9,626 bases of DNA from Acidimicrobiia bacterium (GTDB lineage: Bacteria > Actinomycetota > Acidimicrobiia > Spongiisociales > SHLN01), in contig JAUXLW010000036.1 of the NCBI GenBank assembly GCA_030623545.1, positions 1 through 9,626 on the forward strand, written 5' to 3'. Made by a program: the position numbers and the translations under genes. Shown in pieces: positions 1 through 7,351 of the stretch (the stretch's first letter is position 1; each line of letters begins with the position of its first letter). The notes under the pieces were generated by a model. It had not been told where the DNA came from, made no database searches, and worked only from the letters and a program-made list of their open reading frames with translations.

Positions 1-1015
1 CCTCATCACCGGAGGCGGCGGAGTCGGAAAAACGACCATCGCCGCCGCCCTCGGGGTCGCAGCGGCCGAAGCCGGTCACAGAACGCTGGTGCTCACCGTA
101 GATCCCGCCCGCCGCCTGGCGTCCGCACTGGGCCTCGAGGAGCTGACCAACCAACCAAATCCCAATCCCAAGCAACAGGGCCTTTACGCTGCGATGCTGG
201 ATTCGGCCGCATCGTGGGACGCCATTGCCCGCCGCCACGCACCGCCGGATGTGGCCGAGCGGTTGATCACTAATCCCCTTTTCGAGGCGGTAGCCCACCG
301 GTTCCCCTCGGGCCAGTCCTATGCGGCAGCCGAGGAAATGGTCACCCACCTGGAAAGCGGCGAGTGGGATCTGGTGGTGGTAGATACGCCGCCGGCTGCC
401 GGAGGCATCGAGTTTTTCTCAGCCGCTGCCAGGATGCGCGAACTAGTGGGTGGACGGCTCCTGCGGTGGCTCACAGGCGCCAGGCTCCCCGGCCGACGGG
501 GCTTGTTCAACTTCGCCGGCCGTCCCGCCCTGCGGCTGGCAGACGCCCTCCTGGGGGGGCCGCTCCTCGAACAAGTGGCCGAGTTCCTATTCGACTTGCG
601 CACCACCTACGACGGCATCAGCGCCAAGGCCCTCGACATCGACGCTCACCTGGGCAGAGCCCACGCGGTGGTGGTCACGACGACCGACGCCGGCCCCATA
701 CGGGAAGCCCGGCGCTTCTACCAGGAGGGGCTCTCACCGGCGCTCGTTGTTTTCAACCGCAGCCTGCCGACCGCGTGGGCGGACGAAGTGGAACCGATCG
801 AGGATGGAAGAGCCGCCACCGCCCTCAACCACAACCTCAACCGTTGGGGTGTGGAAGTGCGCCGGCAGACCGAGGTCCAGACAGAGTTCGCGAGTCGATT
901 TCCGACTCCGCTTGCTTCGGTGATGTGGATGCCGGAATCTCCGGTGGATCTCGAAAGCCTGGGCCGCCTGGTGGTCGACGCTCATGACCTGAACCTGAAG
1001 CTACTGGGAATCTGA
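1..1015 (+). CDS. ArsA/Get3-like anion-transporting ATPase family protein (5' end cut by window)
   Basis: The open frame enters from before the window (first full codon at base 2) and stops with TGA at 1013-1015, so the native start is not visible; the internal GTG at 89 is not the start. Visible residues 4-12 form a Walker A loop, GGGGVGKTT. It is followed by a switch I-like DPARRLASALG, a switch II-like VVVDTPPAAGG (near base 380) and a base-contact-like VVFNRSLP (near base 750). This order is that of the ArsA/Get3 P-loop ATPases. The deviant Walker A loop of that family normally has a lysine as its second residue (GKGGVGKT); here it is Gly. That matches the second member of the actinobacterial ArsA-like pair (Rv3680 type), which is thought to work as a complex with a lysine-bearing partner. 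The partner would be expected just upstream, outside the window. Cellular role is uncertain; arsenite export is not implied, since no other ars gene is seen. Family assignment is firm, substrate unknown. Confidence 0.9.
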   Translation, partial: LITGGGGVGKTTIAAALGVAAAEAGHRTLVLTVDPARRLASALGLEELTNQPNPNPKQQGLYAAMLDSAASWDAIARRHAPPDVAERLITNPLFEAVAHRFPSGQSYAAAEEMVTHLESGEWDLVVVDTPPAAGGIEFFSAAARMRELVGGRLLRWLTGARLPGRRGLFNFAGRPALRLADALLGGPLLEQVAEFLFDLRTTYDGISAKALDIDAHLGRAHAVVVTTTDAGPIREARRFYQEGLSPALVVFNRSLPTAWADEVEPIEDGRAATALNHNLNRWGVEVRRQTEVQTEFASRFPTPLASVMWMPESPVDLESLGRLVVDAHDLNLKLLGI

Positions 1016-1041
1016 GGAGCGGGAACAGGTGGCGGGGTCTG

Positions 1042-1203
1042 ATGAGTGTTCTGAACATGAAGAAGATCGCCCGCATCAGCGGAACCCTGCTGGTGGCGGC
1101 CGCGGCGGGCAGGTCAGGCCGCGACGGTGGCAGTCACGATTGGGGAACGGTAGGCGCGGCAGCCAATGCCTTGGCTCCCAGCAATTCCTTGAGCTCGGCG
1201 TAA
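1042..1203 (+). CDS. possible small or truncated secreted/membrane ORF
   Basis: ATG at 1042 (or ATG at 1057) opens a 53-codon (or 48-codon) frame ending TAA at 1201-1203. The N-terminus from the second ATG reads MKKIARISGTLLVAAAAG, a basic start followed by a short hydrophobic stretch like the beginning of a signal peptide or membrane anchor. Almost all codons in this part end in G or C, as in the real genes nearby. From about base 1134 the frame runs antisense through the 3' end of dnaE and the protein loses any recognisable character. No good Shine-Dalgarno sequence is present; only a G-rich stretch lies before 1042. It may be the 5' remnant of a gene whose rest was lost, a tiny real membrane peptide, or chance. 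I do not recognise a family. Confidence 0.25.
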   Translation: MSVLNMKKIARISGTLLVAAAAGRSGRDGGSHDWGTVGAAANALAPSNSLSSA

Positions 1204-4200
1204 AGAGCACTGCGGGGCTCAACCCGGAACTCCTCACCAAGGCGCAATACCTTTGTCTCGCCTTTCTCGTTGGTCATGTGAAGGAACACCGGGGCAACCC
1301 CCGGGTGGTTGGCTAGAACTGCCTTCAGCTTGTTGACCATGGTCTGAGAAAGAACGGCTGCCGGAACTCGCACCTTGAGCGCCTCATCGGTCCGCAGGTC
1401 TGGTTCGGCCAGCCGGGCTGCTACGACCTTGACCTCATCGCCCCGATGATCCAGGCGCCCGTTCACGATGAGGATCGCATCCTCCCTCACCAGTGGCCCC
1501 ACTTCGGCCACAGTCCTGGGAAACAAAATGACCTCAACCGATGCCTCGAGGTCCTCCAACTCGAAAAAGATCATCGGATCACCGTTGCGGGTGTACCGAC
1601 GGGTCACTGATGCCACCATGCCCCCAACCGTCACCTCCGTCTTGTCTTTCATCTCCCACAGCTCGGCAACCTGCGCCGAGACAAGGCGTTGCAGCGCGTC
1701 CTTCACGCCCAGGAGCGGGTGATCGGAAATGAACAATCCGAGCATCTCCTTTTCGAAACCCAACAGGGTGCGCTGGTCCCACTCTGCCTCGGGGATTTCA
1801 AGCGGCGACAACTCCAGCGCCGCATCGTCTCCGCCAAACAGGCTGTACTGGCCCGCTTCTTCGGCCTTGCGACGGGTCACCGTCGCCTCCAGGTGCTGCT
1901 CGAACACCAGGGTCAGCCCCCGCCGACTGTGGCCGAGTAGATCAAAGGCGCCGGCCTTTATCAGAGACTCAATCGTGCGCTTGTTGAGGACTGCCAGGTC
2001 GACACGGTTGATGAAGTCGCCAAAGTCCGAGAAAGGACCGTTCTTATCGCGCTCGGTGAGAATCGCTTCCACCACGCCCTCGCCGACGTTGCGGATCGCC
2101 GAAAGGCCGAAGGGCACCGCACCGTCCCGGGCCACAAAGTCCATTTCCGAATGGTTGACGGACGGAGTGAGGACTTCGACACCCATGGAGCGGCATTCGT
2201 TCAGGTACAAGGCTGTTCGATCCTTATCCCGCTTGGTGCCGGTGAGCAGCGCCGCCATGTACTCAGCCGGATAGTGAGCCTTGAGCCAGGCGGTTTGGTA
2301 AGCCACAAGCCCGTAAGCCGCCGAATGGGACTTGTTGAATCCGTAGCCGGCGAAATGCTCGATATAGCCGAACAACTCTCGGCCCAGCGCCTCGGTGTAG
2401 GAGTTAGCGACGCACCCCTTGACGAATTTTTCCTCCTGCTCGGCCATAACTGAGGGGATCTTCTTTCCCATAGCCTTGCGGAGCGAGTCGGCCTCGGCCA
2501 TGGAGAAACCCGCCATCGTGCGAGCCACCTGCATCACCTGTTCCTGGTAAACCATGATGCCGTAAGTCTCAGAGAGCACCGGCTCGAGGTCCGGATGGGG
2601 GTACTCGACCTTCTCGCGCTTGTTCTTGCGATCGGCATATTTGTTGTGCATGCCGGCCCCCAACGGCCCTGGACGGTAGAGGGCGTTGAGCGCCACGATG
2701 TCTCCGAACTGATCCGGTTTCAGGTTGCGCATGAGAGCCCGCATCGGCCCGCCTTCGAGTTGGAACACTCCGATCGAATCGCCGGCCTGCAACATCTCGA
2801 AGACCCTGGCGTCGTCGAGGGGAACGTTGTCGATGTCGATCCGCTCACCGGACGTGTCGTAAATGATCTCGAGGGCTCGCTCGATCGTCGAAAGGTTGCG
2901 CAACCCAAGGAAATCCATCTTGAGCAGACCCAGGGCCTCCACGGCATGCATCTCGTACTGGGTGACAACCTCAGCTCCATCCCCCTTTTGCTGAAGCGGA
3001 ACAATCTCGGTGAGAGGCATAGGAGCGATAACCACCGCCGCGGCATGAATCGAATCCTGGCGGCGCAGCCCCTCGAGGCCGCGTGCGGTCTGCACCACCC
3101 TGGCGGCGTCACCGTCGGTCGCCATCAGGTCTCGCAGACCCGAAGCGTTGGCGTGGAAATCACGGGCCTGCGGTGTGGCGTCCTCACCGGGAACATTGAG
3201 GCACTGGTCGAGTGTGGCCTCGATACCGAGGATGGGTGGAGGCATCAGTTTGGCGACCTTATCCCCCAGGCCGTATGGGAAACCGAGCACGCGGGCCGAA
3301 TCGCGCAGGGCTTGCCGCCCCTTGATCGTCGAGAATGTGACGACCTGGGCGACGTGATCGGTGCCGTACCGCTCGGCGCAATACCGAATCACGTCCGCCC
3401 GATATCGCTCATCGAAATCCATGTCGATGTCTGGCATCTCCCGGCGACCAGGGTTCAAGAATCTCTCGAATATCAGACCGTATTCGAGAGGGTCGAGGTC
3501 GGTGATGCGCAAGCAGTACGCCACGATGGATCCAGCCGCGCTTCCCCGGCCGGGCCCAGTCCGGATACCTCGCTCACGGGCGTAGCGGATGAGATCCCAC
3601 ACGATCAGGAAGTAGGCGGGAAAGCCCATATCGCCGATCACTTGCAACTCGTAGTCGACCCGCTCTGCCACTTCCACCGGGAGTGGATCGCCGTAGCGCT
3701 GACGAGCGCCGGTCTGGACGAGCTCTGCGAGGTATGAGGCTTCGGTCTTTCCGTCGGGAACCGGGAAGCGGGGCAGCAAGATCTCACCCATCGGAATGTT
3801 GGTCTTTACCCGCTCGGCGACGAGCAGAGTGTTGTCGCAGGCTCCGGGATAGTCGTCATCGCTGAACAGGGTCCGCATCTCTTCTGCACTCTTGAGGTAA
3901 TAGCCGGTGCCGTTGAATCTGAACCGATCCGGCTCATCCACAGTTGCGCCCGTCTGGATGCAGAGGAGGACGTCGTGAGCCTCGGCTTCGGAAGGGTGGG
4001 TGTAGTGAGAATCGTTGGTTGCGAGGAGGGGCGCACCGATCTCGACGGCGATCTGAACCAGATCCGGCAGTACCTTGCGCTCTGCCGAGATCCCGTGGTC
4101 CTGAATCTCAATGAAGAAATTGTCGCGACCGAAAATGTCCTGGTACATCCCGGCTGCTTTCTTGGCAGCCTCGTAGTCCCGACTCAGGCCGGTGTTCCCT

Positions 4201-4661
4201 TCCTCGCTCGAGGCGTCGGGGCCGAGTAACTGGGCCACTTCACCGCCAAGACAACCAGAGGTGGCGATGATCCCTTCGGAGTATTCGGCCAGCAACTCCC
4301 GGTCCATGCGCGGCTTGTAATAGAACCCTTCGAGGTAGGCCCGGGACGCAAGCTGCATCAGGTTCCGATATCCGGTTTCGTTCTCGGCCAACAGAATCAT
4401 GTGATACCTACGGTCCTCATGCCGGGGGGGCCGGTCGAACCGGGAGCCGGGAGTGACATAGGCCTCGATGCCGATGATCGGCTTCACGCCTGCTTTCTGA
4501 GCCTCCTGGTAGAAGTCGATCGCACCGTAGAGAACGCCGTGATCCGTGATCGCGATGGCGGGCTGCTCGAGCTCGGCGGCCCGTTGCACGACATCTGCCA
4601 CCCGCGCTGCACCGTCGAGCATCGAAAACTCAGTATGCAGATGGAGGTGAGCGAAGGACAT
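1134..4661 (-). CDS. dnaE: DNA polymerase III subunit alpha (DnaE1 type)
   Basis: This is the replicative polymerase catalytic subunit, 1175 aa against about 1160 in E. coli. The PHP domain covers roughly residues 1-280 and keeps the metal ligands that E. coli has lost: H7 and H9 (HLHLHT), D16, D40-H41, E66, H87, C137, D217 and H219. In M. tuberculosis DnaE1 an intact PHP domain is the proofreading 3'-5' exonuclease, so the same is inferred here. The Pol C-family palm has catalytic D411 and D413 (PDIDMDF) and D583 (KMDFLGLRN), matching E. coli D401, D403 and D555. GPGRGSAAGS lies at 369-378. Helix-hairpin-helix repeats are near 850-910, a clamp-binding QYSLF is at 938-942, and an OB fold spans about 1009-1085. 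ATG at 4661 gives the usual N-terminus, although no Shine-Dalgarno sequence precedes it. The gene ends convergently with the ArsA-like gene and is divergent from phosphofructokinase. Confidence 0.98.
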   Translation of the reverse strand: MSFAHLHLHTEFSMLDGAARVADVVQRAAELEQPAIAITDHGVLYGAIDFYQEAQKAGVKPIIGIEAYVTPGSRFDRPPRHEDRRYHMILLAENETGYRNLMQLASRAYLEGFYYKPRMDRELLAEYSEGIIATSGCLGGEVAQLLGPDASSEEGNTGLSRDYEAAKKAAGMYQDIFGRDNFFIEIQDHGISAERKVLPDLVQIAVEIGAPLLATNDSHYTHPSEAEAHDVLLCIQTGATVDEPDRFRFNGTGYYLKSAEEMRTLFSDDDYPGACDNTLLVAERVKTNIPMGEILLPRFPVPDGKTEASYLAELVQTGARQRYGDPLPVEVAERVDYELQVIGDMGFPAYFLIVWDLIRYARERGIRTGPGRGSAAGSIVAYCLRITDLDPLEYGLIFERFLNPGRREMPDIDMDFDERYRADVIRYCAERYGTDHVAQVVTFSTIKGRQALRDSARVLGFPYGLGDKVAKLMPPPILGIEATLDQCLNVPGEDATPQARDFHANASGLRDLMATDGDAARVVQTARGLEGLRRQDSIHAAAVVIAPMPLTEIVPLQQKGDGAEVVTQYEMHAVEALGLLKMDFLGLRNLSTIERALEIIYDTSGERIDIDNVPLDDARVFEMLQAGDSIGVFQLEGGPMRALMRNLKPDQFGDIVALNALYRPGPLGAGMHNKYADRKNKREKVEYPHPDLEPVLSETYGIMVYQEQVMQVARTMAGFSMAEADSLRKAMGKKIPSVMAEQEEKFVKGCVANSYTEALGRELFGYIEHFAGYGFNKSHSAAYGLVAYQTAWLKAHYPAEYMAALLTGTKRDKDRTALYLNECRSMGVEVLTPSVNHSEMDFVARDGAVPFGLSAIRNVGEGVVEAILTERDKNGPFSDFGDFINRVDLAVLNKRTIESLIKAGAFDLLGHSRRGLTLVFEQHLEATVTRRKAEEAGQYSLFGGDDAALELSPLEIPEAEWDQRTLLGFEKEMLGLFISDHPLLGVKDALQRLVSAQVAELWEMKDKTEVTVGGMVASVTRRYTRNGDPMIFFELEDLEASVEVILFPRTVAEVGPLVREDAILIVNGRLDHRGDEVKVVAARLAEPDLRTDEALKVRVPAAVLSQTMVNKLKAVLANHPGVAPVFLHMTNEKGETKVLRLGEEFRVEPRSALYAELKELLGAKALAAAPTVPQS

Positions 4662-4849
4662 TAAAACTACACGCCTGTGATTAGGCGCCCATTAAAGCCG
4701 ACGCAACGCTTCGGCCCAAAGTGGACTCTACGGAGTAGCGCTTCTGAGCATGGTGGGCTCCGACACTCGTGCTCTGTCCAGTAACGTTGCCGATGTTGAG
4801 GGCGAGTCAGAGGCGGCGCTGGGAAGGACGCAGGACGAAGGCGCACTTG
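4662..4849. other. divergent intergenic region between dnaE and the PFK unit
   Basis: This stretch separates divergently transcribed genes. Besides the candidate dnaE promoter it contains a short inverted repeat, ACTC-TACG-GAGT at 4725-4736, which could be an operator but is too short to argue for. No convincing plus-strand promoter for the phosphofructokinase unit was found. Frames through it (for example ATG 4750, 49 codons) show no recognisable protein. Confidence 0.4.
4691..4719 (-). promoter_or_regulatory. candidate sigma-70-type promoter for dnaE
   Basis: On the minus strand, TTGGGC (4719-4714) and TTTAAT (4696-4691) are separated by exactly 17 bp. The -10 box matches five of six consensus bases and the -35 only three. 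Initiation about 7 bp downstream would give a 5' leader of roughly 20-25 nt before the dnaE ATG. It is the only AT-rich hexamer pair with correct spacing that I found here; the assignment is inference from pattern. Confidence 0.35.
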
Positions 4850-4981
4850 ATGTGCATCGAGGACGAGGACGCATCCAGCGGCGTCACCGGCCGCCATGAA
4901 CGCGCCAAACGTTACTGCGTCAGACCAGGAGACTACGTGTCGGTGGACTATCAGGATCAGCTTTGTCGAGAGGTGCGGTGA
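4850..4981 (+). CDS. possible 43-residue protein coupled to phosphofructokinase
   Basis: ATG at 4850 follows GAAGG (4837-4841) at a spacing of 8 nt, a good ribosome-binding site. The frame stops with TGA at 4979-4981, which overlaps the preferred GTG start of phosphofructokinase in a 4-nt GTGA, the same junction style used twice elsewhere in the window. About 70% of codons end in G or C. The peptide is acidic at the start (MCIEDEDASSG) and has cysteines at residues 2, 23 and 38 plus a tail containing GDYVSVDYQDQLC. The frame stays open upstream to GTG 4769 or ATG 4793, but these lack ribosome-binding sites. I recognise no family. It could be a real small protein, a leader peptide coupling translation into the kinase gene, or an accidental frame. 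Confidence 0.4.
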   Translation: MCIEDEDASSGVTGRHERAKRYCVRPGDYVSVDYQDQLCREVR

Positions 4982-6006
4982 GCACTCTCGGGGTTCTTAC
5001 GGGTGGGGGCGATTGTCCCGGCCTGAACGCACTGATCCGCGCCGTGACAGTGCGCGCAATCGAGCTCCACTCAACTCCGGTCGTGGGGATCCTCGACGGA
5101 TGGCGTGGGTTGATGGAGGATCGGACCCGTCCTCTAGCCCGCGACGATGTCCGCGGCATTCTCGCCAGAGGTGGCACCGTGCTCGGGACCTCCCGCCAGG
5201 ACCCATACGTCCACGGCGACGGATACGACAGCTTGCGCCCGACCATTGAGGCTCACGGGATCGAAGCGCTCGTCGTGGCTGGAGGCGACGGCACCCTCCG
5301 CACCGCCCTCCGGCTTTACGAAGAAGCTGGTCTTCCGGTCATAGCCGTGCCCAAGACAATCGACAACGACATCGCGGCGACCGACGTGACGTTTGGGTTC
5401 GACACCGCGATGAGCATCGCGACCGACGCCGTGGATCGCATCACCACCACTGCAGAATCGCACAACCGGGTCATGCTGGTGGAGGTGATGGGTCGCACCC
5501 GGGGCTGGATTGCGGCCTATTCCGGTATTGCCGGCGGAGCCGACGCGATTCTCATTCCAGAACACCCTTACGACCTCGACGAGATCTCCCGCATTATCAA
5601 GACTCGCCATAGCGGCGGCCACACGTACTCGGTGGTTGTAGTGGCGGAGGGAGTCGATCCGCCACCGGGGACCGAACTGGAGCTACCGATCGACAGCTTT
5701 GGCTTCAAGCGGCTGGGTGGTGTCGCCTATCCGATCGCTCGAGAGCTCGAGCGCCTTACCGGCTTTGAAGCCCGGGTCACCGTGCTCGGCCACCTGCAGA
5801 GAGGCGGCACGCCGACAGCCCAAGACCGGGTTCTGGCGACCCGCTTTGGAATAGCCGCCGCCGACCTTGCCGCGGCCGGCAAATTCGGCACGATGGTCGC
5901 CGCCAGGGGAACCGAGATGATCCCGGTTCCCCTGGCGGAAGCCTGCCGGGATATCCGGGGAGTGGATTCCGAGCTTTACGACGTAGCCCGGACCTTCTTC
6001 GGCTGA
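4978..6006 (+). CDS. pfkA: 6-phosphofructokinase (mixed ATP/PPi-type active-site signature)
   Basis: It phosphorylates fructose 6-phosphate to fructose 1,6-bisphosphate in glycolysis. From GTG 4978 (342 aa) the protein opens STLGVLTGGGDCPGLN, as in actinobacterial PfkA; GAGAGG at 4968-4973 precedes it. TTG 4963, behind AGGA (4953-4956), would add five residues and cannot be excluded. Other motifs are GGDGT (102-106), PKTIDND (125-131, with base-like D129), MGR (171-173), and the family signature with G271-H272, Q274-RGG and D283-R284. The residue matching E. coli Gly104 is Gly105, which favours ATP. The residue matching Gly124 is Lys126, as in pyrophosphate-dependent enzymes. This mixture is familiar in actinobacterial PFKs; ATP use is the likelier reading, but the donor is not proven. 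The gene lies 3 nt before the AlkD-like gene. Confidence 0.95.
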   Translation: MSTLGVLTGGGDCPGLNALIRAVTVRAIELHSTPVVGILDGWRGLMEDRTRPLARDDVRGILARGGTVLGTSRQDPYVHGDGYDSLRPTIEAHGIEALVVAGGDGTLRTALRLYEEAGLPVIAVPKTIDNDIAATDVTFGFDTAMSIATDAVDRITTTAESHNRVMLVEVMGRTRGWIAAYSGIAGGADAILIPEHPYDLDEISRIIKTRHSGGHTYSVVVVAEGVDPPPGTELELPIDSFGFKRLGGVAYPIARELERLTGFEARVTVLGHLQRGGTPTAQDRVLATRFGIAAADLAAAGKFGTMVAARGTEMIPVPLAEACRDIRGVDSELYDVARTFFG

Positions 6007-6009
6007 AAG

Positions 6010-6741
6010 GTGGATCCGCAAACTGCCGCCGATTCCTTTGCCCGTCGGCTGCGCGAGTCCGCGCGCAAGGAACGGGCCGTTGAGGAGCAAGCGTACCTCA
6101 AGAGTGACCTCCAGCACCTCGGGGCGTCGGTGCCCCAAATCAGGGCCGCCGCCAAGGACCTTCATCGCTCAGCTCCCGACCTGAGCCACGCTCAAGTCGT
6201 CGAGCTCGTCCGGACCTTGTGGAAACGGCCCATTCATGAGTGTCGGGTCGGGTGCGTTGAGTTGTTGTGGCTCTATCGCGACGAACTCCGCCCAACCGAT
6301 ATGGCGTTGCTAGAGAAACTGTTGCGGGAGTCAAAGACCTGGGCGCTGGTCGACAGCCTGGCGGTCAACGTCACGGGAGATCTGGTGGAGCGCTACCCGC
6401 AGCTCGGAAGCGTCCTCGATCGTTGGGCCCGCGATGACGATTTCTGGATCCGCCGCTCGGCGATGTTGGCCCTGCTCAAACCGTTACGCCGGGGAGAGGG
6501 CGATTTCGAACGCTTCGCCGGCTACGCCGACGCCATGCTGGAGGAGAAGGAATTCTTCATCCGCAAAGCGATCGGCTGGGTGCTTCGAGAAACGGCCAAG
6601 AAGCAGCCCAACCTCGTGCACGAGTGGCTGGTGCCACGGACGAGCCGAGCCTCGGGCGTAACAATGCGCGAGGCAGTGAAGCCACTGTCTACCGAGCAGG
6701 CCGAAGCGCTGATGGCGGCCTACCGAGAACGGAAGCCCTAA
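6010..6741 (+). CDS. DNA alkylation repair protein, AlkD-like DNA glycosylase
   Basis: This HEAT-like repeat protein (243 aa; B. cereus AlkD is 237) belongs to the family that removes N3- and N7-alkylated purines without base flipping. Residues that line up with AlkD are Y29 (in AYLKSDLQHLG), W111 and D115 (TWALVD, catalytic Asp), R148 (WIRRS) and W190 (KAIGWVLRE). All key positions are therefore kept and activity is inferred. GTG at 6010 is the only reasonable start: it is 3 nt after the phosphofructokinase stop and no other start codon lies in the N-terminal region. The purine stretch before it sits too close to be an ideal ribosome-binding site, so coupling to the kinase gene is likely. 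No functional link with glycolysis is evident. Convergent with the SRPBCC gene. Confidence 0.9.
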   Translation: MDPQTAADSFARRLRESARKERAVEEQAYLKSDLQHLGASVPQIRAAAKDLHRSAPDLSHAQVVELVRTLWKRPIHECRVGCVELLWLYRDELRPTDMALLEKLLRESKTWALVDSLAVNVTGDLVERYPQLGSVLDRWARDDDFWIRRSAMLALLKPLRRGEGDFERFAGYADAMLEEKEFFIRKAIGWVLRETAKKQPNLVHEWLVPRTSRASGVTMREAVKPLSTEQAEALMAAYRERKP

Positions 6742-6799
6742 ATCGCTCAGGGATGTGCTCTCCCGTAGGGCAATCGTAAGTTGTTGCTGCGGGTGATGG

Positions 6800-7252
6800 T
6801 CAGCCGGATGACTCGACGATTCGCTTAGCGTTGGCAACCGTCTTGTCCAGCACCGCTTGCGCCCGCTTCCGCATCATCAACGGCCACAGAATGGCGTTGA
6901 CGGGCGCGAGGAACCAACGCGGCTGCATGGCCATCGAGATTGTCAGCCGAGTTTCATCGTCGGTGGGGGTGAGCTCGATCCCGAGATGGAGCTTCATCTT
7001 GCCGTCATCACCGACGTGTGCCTGACGTCGCGTCGGCTCGAATTCCGTCACCCGCCATTCGCTCTCCCCGAGGAAGGGTTTGATGCCGCCATATTCCTTG
7101 TACACGTAACCGACGCCGAACTCCCCACTGCCCACATCCACCATGCGCTCCGTCGCGTCGACGAAGTCGGGGTATCGACTTGGATCCGACATTAGAGCCC
7201 AGATGGGCTCGGGTCCGGTGGCGATCTGTATTGACGCGGCAACTTGTGCCAT
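6800..7252 (-). CDS. SRPBCC-fold protein (polyketide cyclase/dehydrase-like)
   Basis: A 150-aa protein with the START/Bet v1-like pattern: an N-terminal strand (MAQVAASIQI), a short helix with the typical IWALMSDPSRYPDF (residues 17-30), a run of beta strands with WRVTEFEP (66-73) and TRLTISMAMQ (101-110), and a long C-terminal helix (about 116-148). The fold usually binds a hydrophobic ligand in a cavity; no catalytic residues can be assigned and the ligand is unknown. ATG 7252 is preferred because GGAGG (7266-7262 on the minus strand) lies 9 nt upstream. GTG 7261, three codons earlier, would touch that site. The gene is 99 nt downstream of rluD on the same strand and may be read from the dksA-lspA-rluD transcript or its own promoter. 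Confidence 0.8.
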   Translation of the reverse strand: MAQVAASIQIATGPEPIWALMSDPSRYPDFVDATERMVDVGSGEFGVGYVYKEYGGIKPFLGESEWRVTEFEPTRRQAHVGDDGKMKLHLGIELTPTDDETRLTISMAMQPRWFLAPVNAILWPLMMRKRAQAVLDKTVANAKRIVESSG

Positions 7253-7271
7253 GGCTTTCACCCTCCTCTCG

Positions 7272-7291
7272 GATTCGACCTTCGATTCGAC
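7272..7291. repeat. 8-bp tandem direct repeat upstream of the SRPBCC gene
   Basis: GATTCGAC occurs at 7272-7279 and 7284-7291, separated by CTTC, giving a 12-bp period. It lies just upstream of the ribosome-binding site of the SRPBCC gene, in the gap after rluD. It might be a regulator site or simple duplication; nothing else supports a function. Confidence 0.5.
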
Positions 7292-7321
7292 ACTACCGAT
7301 TCTGTGGAGCCCCGTCGTGCT

Positions 7322-7350
7322 CCCACGAAGATGTGGTTGCCGGACGTGGG
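7322..7350. other. inverted repeat just after the rluD stop
   Basis: CCCACG (7322-7327) and CGTGGG (7345-7350) form a 6-bp stem with a 17-nt loop, 1 nt beyond the rluD stop codon on the minus strand. The large loop and the lack of a following T tract argue against a strong intrinsic terminator. It could slow decay or transcription between rluD and the SRPBCC gene. Confidence 0.3.
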
Positions 7351-7351
7351 T

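Noticed and set aside
1096..1122. GCGGCC / GGCCGC inverted repeat between the convergent ArsA-like and dnaE genes, possible terminator
   Set aside because: The 15-nt loop is GC-rich, no T tract follows on either strand, and such repeats are expected by chance in GC-rich DNA.
2595..3737. 380-codon plus-strand open frame inside dnaE
   Set aside because: Antisense to a certain polymerase gene in its conserved catalytic part; the translation has no recognisable domain and long antisense frames are common in GC-rich genes.
4750..4899. 49-codon frame from ATG 4750 upstream of phosphofructokinase
   Set aside because: No ribosome-binding site, no recognisable protein, and it overlaps the better-supported frame from 4850.
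5134..5622. 162-codon minus-strand frame opposite the phosphofructokinase
   Set aside because: Lies wholly antisense to a conserved enzyme and has no family features.
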